10,658 nucleotides of DNA from Bondarzewia mesenterica (GCA_004802705.1 SGPL01000838.1:1-10658), one strand, 5' to 3'. Counted from the stretch's first letter, positions 1 through 7,382 are shown. The notes: generated by a model from the sequence alone, not told the origin. Translations and numbers: made by a program.

Positions 1-80
1 ATTTATCAAGACGCTCGAGTTCTGGTGGGCTGACTTGGTAATCGCGCTGGTCTAGTTGCCTTGTTATAGCTAGAGGGTTC

Positions 81-86
81 TTTATT
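81..86 (-). terminator. AATAAA-like polyadenylation signal in the left (3') LTR
   Basis: TTTATT on the plus strand is AATAAA on the minus strand, and it is identical in the other LTR (7460..7465). Its place downstream of the TATA-like site in element sense fits an R/U5 polyadenylation signal. A six-base match in AT-rich DNA is weak evidence alone; position and conservation give modest support. Confidence 0.35.
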
Positions 87-233
87 AGACACTAGCTTTA
101 GGCTAGGTCGAGTGAGTGATGTCCAAGGAGCAGGGACTAAAACCCTATGTCCTACTATGCACGAGTCTGGGCTAGTTTCAAGAGTGAAGAATAGTGTATA
201 TCAAGCTGAGAAAGACAAGTGCTACTGTGGACA

Positions 234-242
234 TATAAATAG
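234..242. promoter_or_regulatory. TATA-like site in the left LTR
   Basis: TATAAATAG on the plus strand, inside a block unchanged between the two LTRs. In element (minus) orientation the block reads CTATTTATATG, which could also serve as a TATA element. It lies about 150 nt upstream (in element sense) of the AATAAA-like signal at 81..86, a plausible U3 to R spacing. No transcription start is visible. Function is inferred. Confidence 0.35.
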
Positions 243-424
243 ACTTGTGCTGTAGCGCATAGACCATGATGATGTAATGATACAAGGGCACAGGTGTTGG
301 GAAAGATCTGGGTAAGTAAGGGATCATGAGTGATCACGCCGCCTCATTAGAAGTGATAATAAATGCATCTGAAGTTATAGTCAAAAAAAAGGAAAAACCA
401 ACAAGTTCAGTGTTATTCATGATA

Positions 425-440
425 ACTACCCCGTCGCTAT
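425..440 (-). other. Candidate polypurine tract beside the 3' LTR
   Basis: Immediately internal to the 3' LTR the minus strand reads GCGACGGGGTAGT. A purine-rich run is expected here as plus-strand primer. The run is short (GGGG plus flanking purines) and interrupted, so the call rests mainly on position. Confidence 0.4.
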
Positions 441-465
441 GCTCTTGTTGCCCTCAACGAGATTT

Positions 466-2184
466 TTAGTCAGTGCGATAGCCATAGACATCGGAGTTCA
501 CCATGTTGACATCATTATCGTAGTAGGGGCTATTTGCCCCTCCTTTGTCATCATCATTCCTATCTCTAGGAGAAGGTGTTCTCCTCATAAGAAGGGCACG
601 CTTTAGGCATGCCTTAGTGAGGTAGAGGGATGAGTCACAGATGTAGCACTGCTTACGCTTGCTCAGCCCACTATGAGGTTTCCTTACACTTCTCCTCACC
701 ATTTGCTGACCCTTTCGATCTGGCCTTTTCCATACTGTCAACTTTTGCCTGCTTCTCATGCCTTCTTGCAATCATCTGGCTGCTTCTTCATCCAGGCATT
801 CTGCCTCCTTGAGGAGAGCCAGGAGTATGAGATGGGTCAGGCACAAGTTTGCCACTAGGGGTTCCAACTGCTCATTTACCTCTACTGTATGGAGGTGGGC
901 TGTGACCCCCCACCTTTTCATGGTGAGGTCAGTATGCTATCTGGTACATTCATCAATATGGCAGCTTTCTTCCTCTATCCTCAGGGTGAAGGTTCAGTAG
1001 TAGTAAACATCTGCCATGACCTCCATATCCTCCAGTTAGGTCATTGCTCATTCGATGCATTCATATCACATGAGTGACATGATTGCAGTGTGGAAGGGGG
1101 GGTTGAGCCTGTGTATGATATTAGAGAGGGGGGATGGGGTGTGAATGGGCTGGGTGGTGGCCGGGTGTCCATGGTAGCTGGGTGTCCATAGTGGACTAGT
1201 CCTTCTAATGTCAATTCAGTCCTAGTGATGACCATCAGTGGATTTAGGCAATCAATCAAGGAGGGGATACTGATAGAGTCAGGAGATAGTGTAGCAAGGC
1301 AGGGTAGGTTCGTATAACTGGTCATCAAGGTAGGAGAGGTCTCTTGTGGGGTTTTAGTGAGAAAAGAGGTGTCGATGGGGGGAGGAGTGGCCGAGAAGAA
1401 AGAGGCATCATCATCGATGCGAGGCAAAGGTGAGCGGGGGGCTGTTAAGCCTTTATGAAGAGGTTGGCCTCAATATCAGTGATTGCTGTCTCCATCTCAT
1501 GTGCTGCCTTGGCCAATTCTTCATGCATGTCCTCCGTATTCATCCTTATCCTTTCTGCTACTATACTTGCCCTTTTTGCTGCCTCTATGGCCACAAAGGC
1601 CCCCTTGCCCTTTTCTGTTGTCCCACCTTCTAGGATGCTTCTGCTAATGCTTCTAAGATTATCTGCTGTCTTGCTTGTCAGTGACCTTCTATCTCTTGTA
1701 AGGCTAGTTTAGCTTGCCTTCATTATTCTTGGTCTAGTTCCTCGAATATTTTGAGCACTCCATCTGCTTCTTGCTAGAGGACCTCATCTCTTACTATCTC
1801 CTCATGGAAGTAGTCAATTGCATCATTATTGGGATGATATTTCAGTGACAAAGGAGGTATATATTCTTAGGGGTCTGCCTCTAAAGTAGCAGCTGCCTTT
1901 TGCTAGATTTGCTTGAAGAGGGCTTCTGCTGAGGTGGGTGAGGGTGTCGGTGATGGTGTTGCCTGTGGATTGGTGCTAGGAGTAGGGGAGGGGAGGTCTA
2001 GGTGCTGTGAGAGGGCATACTAGAAAAGCTAGGGTGGAGATTGCAAGTACTAGTTGAAAAATTGCTAGGTAGAGTAGGAGGTTGATCATAAAACTGCAGA
2101 GACTGTAGAAAAGAGAGAGAATTTGCCCCCCTCTTTATAATCTTCATCGACTTCGACAATTAGCTAATAAGGACAGAGGTGATG
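466..2184 (-). pseudogene. Accessory 3' ORF remnant between pol and the 3' LTR, zinc-knuckle protein of unknown function
   Basis: I do not recognise this gene. Four overlapping frame segments appear to form one former coding region. (1) About 1605..2184: VEVDEDYKEGG, a Q-rich start, a linker TPSPTPSPTSAEALFK, then acidic helical sequence (YFHEEIVRDEVL, KIFEELDQE) with about a dozen stops, mostly TAG at probable Gln positions. (2) 1445..1605: a stop-free E/A/K/R-rich helical stretch (FVAIEAAKRASIVAERIRM, HEELAKAAHEMETAITDIEA). (3) 1041..1440: a stop-free Pro/Ser/Thr-rich stretch starting around LPRIDDDASFFSATPPP. (4) 466..1038: helical sequence (NEQLEPLVANLC, KEAECLDEEAA), a basic stretch, and a CCHC-type knuckle near the C terminus, ending with TAA at 466..468. 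Frame changes fall near a C run (1600..1604), a G run (1436..1441) and about 1040. The start codon is not identifiable. A Gag-like or RNA-binding accessory protein is one reading; a captured host gene fragment is another. Confidence 0.55.
607..648 (-). other. Second CCHC-type zinc knuckle, His changed to Tyr
   Basis: In the accessory ORF the minus strand encodes CYICDSSLYLTKAC. The spacing C-x2-C-x4-[H]-x4-C matches a retroviral zinc knuckle exactly, but the His position is Tyr (TAC at 622..624), one C-to-T step from CAC. It is preceded by a basic stretch (RKPHSGLSKRKQ) and followed by a basic then Asp/Asn-rich tail, as in nucleic-acid-binding tails. The three Cys ligands are intact. Confidence 0.7.
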
Positions 2185-2202
2185 TGGGGCTTATCACCTA
2201 TG

Positions 2203-2400
2203 GGTGTTTCTTATGGAAGTCTTTGAAGATGGCATGTGCATCTATCATGTCTTCTTTGAGGTCTTCCCTGAATACCCATTCATCTACAGGGGAGTAGCCC
2301 TTCTATCTGACCAGGTATTGGAGATTTCTACAGTACATGCATGAGTCCAATAGCAATTTGACCTCATAAACTTCTTCATTATCTATGAGGTCAGGTAGGT
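2203..2400 (-). pseudogene. C-terminal chromodomain of integrase (remnant)
   Basis: The minus strand reads NEEVYEVKLLLDS, then LQYLVR-stop-KGYSPVDEW and REDLKEDMIDAHAIFKDFH. This is the chromodomain signature (Y-L-V-x-W-K-G-Y ... W ... L). The Trp of WKGY is a TAG stop (2303..2305); the second aromatic (W, 2276..2278) is intact. It shares frame with the end of the integrase. A TAG follows HKKHP at about 2203. In chromoviruses this module targets integration to particular chromatin marks. Confidence 0.9.
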
Positions 2401-2419
2401 TGGGTCTTTTGAAGTTTAG

Positions 2420-3560
2420 CCCATGTGCTTTTGTTTCAACATATGGCATGATCAGGAACATGTGAAATACCAAGTGAATTTTTCATGTGCTGAGAAGTTT
2501 CAATTAGATGTTGACAGGGGATGGTACATTTAAGACCCAAAAAGGTCTATACCTCTGAGGAGAGAGTTTTATCGAGGGGTGTGTGGTAGCAAGGTTCTTT
2601 GCTTCTAACCACACTTCATTCTCCTTTTCGTACTTTCTACCTGTCTTTAGTCCTTTCCTTGCTATTACCTGTGCTGCTAAGTTATGGGATGTAATAGTAT
2701 CCCTCCTAACCTCCTCCAGCCACTTCATCCTTTGGGAGACTAAGAGGAGGATAATGTCTTCTAGTATCTCTGGCAGAGACCACAGGGTGTATTTTATAAT
2801 TAGTTCAAAAGGGGCTTTCCTTATTGATGCATGAGCCATGGAGTTGTGAGCGAACTCAGTGAATGGCAACAAGGTTGCTTAGTCATCTCCTTAGAAATTG
2901 CAAAAAATCTGTAGATATTGTTCCAAGGATTGGTTCATTCACTCAGTCTGCCCATCTAACTGAGGGTGATAGACCATGGACAGTGTTTATTTTATCCCTA
3001 GTTTTATGCACAAATCCCTCATGACCTTTGCAATTATGGGCCTCTGTCCGATATGATTTTCTTTAGCAGGCTATAGTGCCTCCAAACATAGTTTTGATAG
3101 AGGTCTGCTATTTGCTCTGCTGTAATAGTCTTGTGACATGATGTGAACACCACTCCTTTTAACACATCATGGTCTACAAAGACTGCTATAGAGTCAAATC
3201 TCTTCGACAGAGGAAGGTCTGTAATGAAGTCTATTGAAATAACCTAGAATGGGAGGGCATAGACATCTGCTTTGATGAAGATCATGGGTATCCCAGGGCA
3301 GTTTGGCTGGTTCTTTGATGCTTGATAGGTAGTGCATCCTTTGATGTATTTTTTGATGAATATAATCATTTTAGGCTACTCAAATTCCCTTTGAACTTAT
3401 TTGACCATTTTTCATTCTCTTAGATGTTCCATGGCTGATGAATCATGGTGCTGTCACACAATCTTCCTTTGAAGGTCTTGGTCCTTGGAGACATAGATGC
3501 ATCCTCTATATAAGATTAGGCTGTTTTCTGTATTTTATTCTTCTATACCCTTAGACATAA
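2420..3560 (-). pseudogene. Integrase remnant (H2C2 finger, DDE core, GPY/F-like segment)
   Basis: The N-terminal zinc domain reads HHDSSAMEH and later KGCTTYQASKNQP (about 3300..3455): both His and the first Cys are kept, while the second Cys is Tyr (TAT at 3325..3327). The catalytic core has all three acidic residues: Asp in ISIDFITDLP (3229..3231), Asp in IISDRGP (3046..3048) and Glu in DGQTE (2942..2944), followed at once by a TGA stop. A frame change lies between the second Asp and the Glu, near 3036..3042. A long readable stretch (2504..2872) covers FTEFAHNSMAHASIRKAPFE to the segment RYRPFWVLN, which corresponds to the GPY/F module with Gly changed to Arg. The integrase would have inserted the cDNA. 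Confidence 0.92.
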
Positions 3561-3734
3561 ATCTTAGTCCCGCGGACTTTATGAGTTCTAGGGCTAGAAC
3601 AATCTCGTCATCTATGTCCTTTGATTCTCAGATTCAGTCCTTCAGTAGGGTTTCTACTGAGTCCCCCTCCAGTGTGAGTGCTTTTGCAAACAATGCTTAG
3701 TCCAAAAGGACATGTTCCTCATTGTTTGATTTTT

Positions 3735-4200
3735 TATCGTTGAAGTCTGATCATCTAGAGAGATTATCTAGTGCATATTTTATTTCCTTGACATAGTAGA
3801 TCTTGAAGTTGAACCTGATCAGGAAGAGCACCCACTGAGCCTGTCTGCAATTTAACTTGCGGGCATCTTTATAGAAGGTTAGGTTTTTGTGGCCTGAGTG
3901 TACTTCAATCATGTATTCTGAGCCTTCTAAAAAGTGTCTCTACACTTCAAAAGCTCAAATGATCACCAGTAATTCCTTGTCATAGATATCGTAGTTCCAT
4001 TTTGTGAGGAAAAATCCTTTCAAAAGATGGGTGCATGAGTGTCAATGTCCATCCTCTGCCTGTTGTAGCAGTATCCCCTCAGTCACTGTGAGTGAGGCAT
4101 CTATATCGATCCTAAATGGCTTTATGATATCAAGCTGAATCAGTATCAGCATGGAGGTGAATGCACTTTTTAGTGCATTAAATGCCTTTTGTTGAGGTTC
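3735..4200 (-). pseudogene. RNase H domain remnant
   Basis: Following the RT thumb/connection (SFLGFENFYHRFIKGYA), the frame reads FRIDIDAS, TKWNYDIYDKELLVII and EVHSGHKNLTFYK, ending with QAQWVLFLIRFNFKIYYV. This is the RNase H of Ty3/Gypsy elements. The first catalytic Asp (DAS) and the Glu of KELL are present. The usual T-D-H of the last motif reads S-G-H, so a conserved Asp is lost through an A-to-G type change. Several TGA/TAG stops interrupt it. The family role is degradation of the RNA strand during cDNA synthesis. Confidence 0.88.
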
Positions 4201-4264
4201 CCCCCAGTTTCACTTGATATCTTTCTTTGTGAGGTCATGCATGAGTTGTGCGAGATGGGCATAT

Positions 4265-4985
4265 CCTTTGATGAATCGATGGTAGAAGTTCTCAAAACCT
4301 AGAAATGATCATATGTCCCTCACCCTTCATGGTGTGGGCCAGTTGTTTAACCTTTTGATTTTGATAGGATCCATCTCAATTTTGTCATAAGAATTAATAA
4401 ACCCCAGGTAGTCCACCTTGTCGACCTTAAAGGTGCACTTTTTTTAGTTTGAGAAAGAGATCATTTGTTAATAGTCGATGAAGTATTTCATTCATGAGTT
4501 CTTAATGTCTTTCTATATAGATTATTGCCACTAGGATGTCGTCCATGTAGATGATTATTTCCCCTATCACAATCATGTCCTTGAAGAGCTCATTCATTAT
4601 GGTTTAGAATGTTGCTGTTGAGTTGGTCAGCTCGAAGAACATAATCATTAGTTCAAATATTCCTCGATTTGTGAGGAAGGCTGCTTTCTCCTAGTCCCCT
4701 TTCTTGATGCGAATGTTATTGTAGCCCTAACGGACATCCATTTTGGTGAATATTTGCTTATCTTTCAGGCTTTCTATGATGTCTGAACTGAGTGGGAGGG
4801 GATATCAGTTTTTAATGATATGTTCATTTAGCTTTCGATAGTCTTGTACCAGATGGAGCTTTCCATCCTTTTTCTTGACAAAGAAGAATGATGAGGCATG
4901 GGGGGACTGAAAAGTCCTAATGGTCCCTCACCTTAGGTGCTCATCCAAGAACCTATCGAGTTCAGCTTGTTCATCCCTAAATAGG
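4265..4985 (-). pseudogene. Reverse transcriptase domain remnant (YMDD)
   Basis: In one frame the minus strand shows [20 protein letters not shown], then KMDVR-stop-GYNNIRIKKGD-stop-EKAAF, FLTNRGIFE, and the catalytic box IIIYMDDIL (YMDD codons at 4538..4549). The catalytic Asp of the KMDVR motif and the two of YMDD are retained. Stops verified in frame are TAG at 4727..4729 (Gln site), TAG at 4691..4693 (Trp site) and TAA at 4604..4606 (Gln site). The domain then runs through FLKLKK into the frameshift at the A run (about 4438..4447) and continues as CTFKVDKVDYLGF. It would have copied element RNA into cDNA. Confidence 0.95.
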
Positions 4986-5299
4986 GGTATAATTTTTGTG
5001 GAGATTCCATCGGGTGCGCCGAGTTTTAGTTCAATTTTATGGTCTTAGGTGTGGGGGGGAAGAAGCACTGAGAGGCTTCTTCTTCAAATACTCATCAGTA
5101 TTTGAGGTAGTGGGATGGGATGGATTCTTCGATCGATTTCTTTAGCTTGTCCATTTTTGCTTCTTCTGCTAGTTTCTGTGAGACTGAGGTTGCTCTCACT
5201 GTTTCATCTGGTTTACATCTTCGAAGGATTCTTTCTAGTGAGCATTTGTACAGGAGGTTTTTTTTTGTTTCTTTCACATCAGTCTAGGCAGTTATGAAA

Positions 5300-5600
5300 G
5301 TGGATTGTTTCATTTCACCAGTCAATGGTTGGGTTGTGAGTTTGCAACTAAGGTAACTCGAGGATTAATTCATTGTCCTCAATATCAGATATGTATAGTT
5401 TAGTTGACTCAATGTGATCTCTTATCCATAGTTGAAGGGGGATGAATTCCTTGATTCATCCTAGGATGTTTTCTGTATTGTCGACATTGTGAATTTTAAT
5501 TTCATTCTTTAGCCTGATGGTTTTTAGGCTTGTATTTCTCTACCGCCTTCTAGTGGATGAACCTTCCTGTTGCCCTGCTGTCGATCATTGCCTTTGTTCT
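5300..5600 (-). pseudogene. Retropepsin-like aspartic protease domain remnant
   Basis: The minus strand reads AMIDSRATGRFIH at about 5553..5591, where the family has the catalytic D-S/T-G; the Asp is kept but Gly has become Arg (GGG to AGG type). After a frame change near the T run at about 5521..5525 the domain continues with KNEIKIHNVDNTEN, KLYISDIEDNELILELP and QTHNPTIDW. The ELILELP segment corresponds to the second conserved hydrophobic-hydrophobic-Gly motif, with Gly replaced by Glu, and the next Trp is a TAG stop. Both glycine losses and the stops make it non-functional. The family role is processing of Gag-Pol. Confidence 0.85.
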
Positions 5601-5840
5601 GACATTTTTGATGCCGCTCTGAGATATCTATGATGCAATTTCTATTTGATCACCTTCAGTAGATTTTATAAAGATGGAGTGATTATAGCAGCCTTGCATT
5701 CAAAGTCATGTCTGGAACTTTAGACTTGTCAAAAATCCTCTGTATCTTTGCCTTCCTCTTCACTGGAGTTAGCAAGGGCTTCTTTTTCTTCTGCTAAGAG
5801 CTTCCTGATGACCTTCTGTAGTTCTTCCATGGTCATCTTC

Positions 5841-7232
5841 TTCTTATCCCCTCCACTTCCTTCTCCTTGCATGCCCTAGTATGGACATCGTGCTCTGGGC
5901 AGTCTCTAGCTCGGTGTCTAATTTTGCCACATCTAAAGCATTGTTCTTCATCCATGTATCACTTTTTTTGTCTTGTTCTGAAAGTGTGTTTGTGGCATGC
6001 ACTTTTGCCTTTCCTTTTTTTTCCCCTATCCATATCCTATCGCATCTGGGTCCCATGCTTTGCTTCCTCTTGATATCCAACCTTTTTTTATATTTTGAGG
6101 AGGCAAGGTTTCTGCTGAAGAAGGATTATAGCTTTCACCATTGGTTATCTGCAGCAGCCGTGTCCTTGTATCAGTTAAGGATTAAGGTGGGTACTGGCAC
6201 CTTTTAGAAAACTTCTTTTATGATGGCTGGGTCCTCTTTGATTTCTGACTTAGATACTAGGTTTCTGAACTCCACGATGAAGTCACCTGCCATCCTCTTT
6301 CCTTGTCGTATTTGATCCATCTTGGTCCTCGCATTAGCCATGATGTTCACATCTGTGAACTGGCTGATAAATAATTTCTTGAAGTTAAACCATTTCTCAT
6401 AGTTGCCTTTAGTCTCAAAGGCTCTGATCTGCAATAGCTTCCACATTTTAGCTATTCCCCCTTCTAGGTATGATAGTGCGAACAGTACTTTTTGCTGTTT
6501 GTTTACTGCTCCCGCATTGTCTAGGAACTCCTTTGGCTTACCTCAGAAGTAAATTTTGCATTCCAACATAAAGAGCTTGGAGTGCTCTCTTTTTCTGTCA
6601 AAGGGAGTGGGGGTTTTCATTTTTGGACCTGACTTGTTAGATGCTGGTGCAATTGATATTCCTTGTGCTGGTGGTGGAGGAGGGGGCAGTGGGTTTGGGG
6701 GTAGCGAGTTGGGATTTTAAGGTGAGAGAGGCTGGAATGGGTTTATGTTGATCAGGGCAGGGGGCAGAGTCAGTGTAGATGGCCCTTGGTCTAGTTCAGG
6801 TAGAGGAGTAAGGTTTACAACTAGTGGGTTGTCGTAGAGCTCTTGGTGGATGCTTGCTTATAGGGTTAAGATGAGTGGGCTGCTGGATCTAGATGGTCCA
6901 GGTGGTACGTTCCTCCTATTATCTGCACAGAGTGCTACTGATGATGTTGGGGTTCCTCCCTAGATTTCAGAAGGTAGTAGATCCCCTGTTTTGCAGAATA
7001 TCCAGGAGCAGTGTTCAGTGTCATAGTAAATAGGGTAGATGGGTTTATCCCTATCTTTGTGGGTGTCTGGGTGTGTCCTTAAGAGGTATGTCTTTAGTGA
7101 TGTGCTGTACCTTTCACCTAAGGGGATATCAACCCCTTTTAGTAAACTGCTTGTGGGCAAAATGGTGTCTAGTCTTGTTCAGAACTAAGGATGTTTACTG
7201 CTATTTATACTGATGATGCTACTGCTAGCCAT
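5841..7232 (-). pseudogene. gag: Gag (capsid/nucleocapsid) remnant
   Basis: Gag would have formed the virus-like particle and bound element RNA. One minus-strand frame runs from an ATG at 7230..7232 to about 5965, broken only by stops. It holds an N-terminal segment (about 6960..7232), a Pro-rich linker with six consecutive prolines (about 6670..6685), and a helical capsid-like domain resembling the retrotransposon Gag family (about 6204..6640; readable pieces include KLFMLECKIYF, EGGIAKMWKL, TKMDQIRQGKRMAGDFI and EFRNL). Stops include TAG at 6960..6962, TAA at 6858..6860 and 6717..6719, and several at 6100..6206, among them a TGA directly after TGG and a TAA, matching lost Trp and Gln codons. 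Near the A/T run at 5963..5969 the frame changes, and the CCHC knuckle is in another frame. An acidic/basic segment starting MTMEEL at 5836 in a third frame probably belongs to the Gag-Pol linker. Not translatable. Confidence 0.85.
5899..5940 (-). other. CCHC zinc knuckle of Gag nucleocapsid
   Basis: The minus strand encodes CFRCGKIRHRARDC, a complete C-x2-C-x4-H-x4-C knuckle, followed by PEHDVHTRAC. All four zinc ligands are intact. It lies one frame away from the upstream capsid frame, so it is easy to miss; a frameshift between 5941 and 5970 (seven-base A run on the minus strand) explains this. In the family the knuckle binds element RNA for packaging. Confidence 0.9.
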
Positions 7233-7337
7233 CACTCCAGTGTCCCTTGGTGCTTCTTCGAAGATAGGCTACCTTAAGCTCTTTGTTGTTTAGGCTTGTT
7301 AGGCCTTCAAGCATAACAAGATAGGTCTATAATTCCT

Positions 7338-7361
7338 GGTTCAGGTTCAGGTTCAGGTTCA
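7338..7361 (-). repeat. GGTTCA x4 hexamer repeat in the leader
   Basis: Four exact tandem copies of GGTTCA (TGAACC on the minus strand) lie in the untranslated leader between the primer-binding region and gag. The period of six would keep reading frame, but the segment precedes the first plausible gag ATG. The units are unmutated although the surrounding element is heavily mutated. Role unknown; packaging or replication slippage are possibilities only. Confidence 0.85.
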
Positions 7362-7382
7362 TTTGTGAGAGCTTGATATAGT
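7362..7382 (-). other. Candidate primer-binding site next to the 5' LTR
   Basis: Directly internal to the 5' LTR the minus strand reads ACTATATCAAGCTCTCAC. A PBS normally lies here and begins TGG, the complement of the tRNA CCA end. TATATCAAGCTC resembles the TGGTATCAGAGC-type PBS (initiator-Met tRNA in many LTR elements), with the TGG damaged and a base or two different. Position is right, complementarity is poor, and the primer tRNA cannot be named with certainty. Confidence 0.4.

Larger units (their letters stand above)
4..424 (-). repeat. 3' LTR (left copy) of the chromovirus
   Basis: About 421 bp, aligning end to end with 7383..7802 with a single one-base indel in an A run (A8 here, A7 there). 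It begins TATCAAG and ends ATGATA, where the right copy has TGTCAAG and ATGACA, so both terminal dinucleotides are altered by transitions. In element orientation it lies downstream of the accessory ORF. Longest stretches identical to the other LTR include the segment around the TATA-like site (about 212..246) and CAGGTGTTGGGAAAGATCTG with its downstream bases (about 291..327). A TTTATT at 81..86 reads AATAAA on the minus strand. Confidence 0.92.
2203..5836 (-). pseudogene. pol: Pol polyprotein remnant (PR-RT-RNaseH-IN-chromodomain)
   Basis: The polyprotein would have supplied protease, reverse transcriptase, RNase H and integrase. All are present in Ty3/Gypsy order and near-normal length, but with many stops and at least five frame changes. 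By codon position: MTMEEL linker frame 1, protease active site frame 2, rest of protease frame 1, RT frame 1, RNase H and first two thirds of integrase frame 0, rest of integrase and chromodomain frame 1. The RT-to-RNase H change is at the A7 run near 4438..4447, the integrase change near 3036..3042. Where the family consensus is clear the stops replace Gln, Trp or Arg. Whether Gag and Pol were originally one frame or joined by programmed frameshift cannot be told from this damaged copy. Confidence 0.9.
7233..7382 (-). other. 5' leader of the retrotransposon
   Basis: This 150-bp interval separates the 5' LTR from the best candidate gag start (ATG on the minus strand at 7230..7232). It contains the PBS candidate and the GGTTCA array and shows no sustained reading frame, as expected for an untranslated leader. 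Confidence 0.6.

Noticed and set aside
155..337. Matching 60-codon minus-strand frames in both LTRs (also 7531..7716)
   Set aside because: Present in both only because the LTRs are copies; no known domain, and the two versions differ without sign of coding constraint.
630..1077. Several overlapping plus-strand open frames of 60-80 codons
   Set aside because: They oppose the minus-strand knuckle and helical region, start at unrelated ATGs and show no motif.
1455..1712. Plus-strand 85-codon open frame (and an overlapping one at 1430..1633)
   Set aside because: It is the antisense shadow of the helical accessory-ORF block on the minus strand; its own product is an unlikely Ser/Leu/Ala-rich string.
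2203..5836. Reassigned TAG codon (organism with a non-standard code)
   Set aside because: TAG replaces both Gln and Trp, and TAA and TGA also occur at Gln, Trp and probable Arg positions, so mutation explains the pattern better.
5867..6207. Plus-strand open frames rich in Phe, Leu, Cys and Ser
   Set aside because: Antisense of the Gag knuckle and linker; hydrophobicity comes from complementing Lys/Glu codons.
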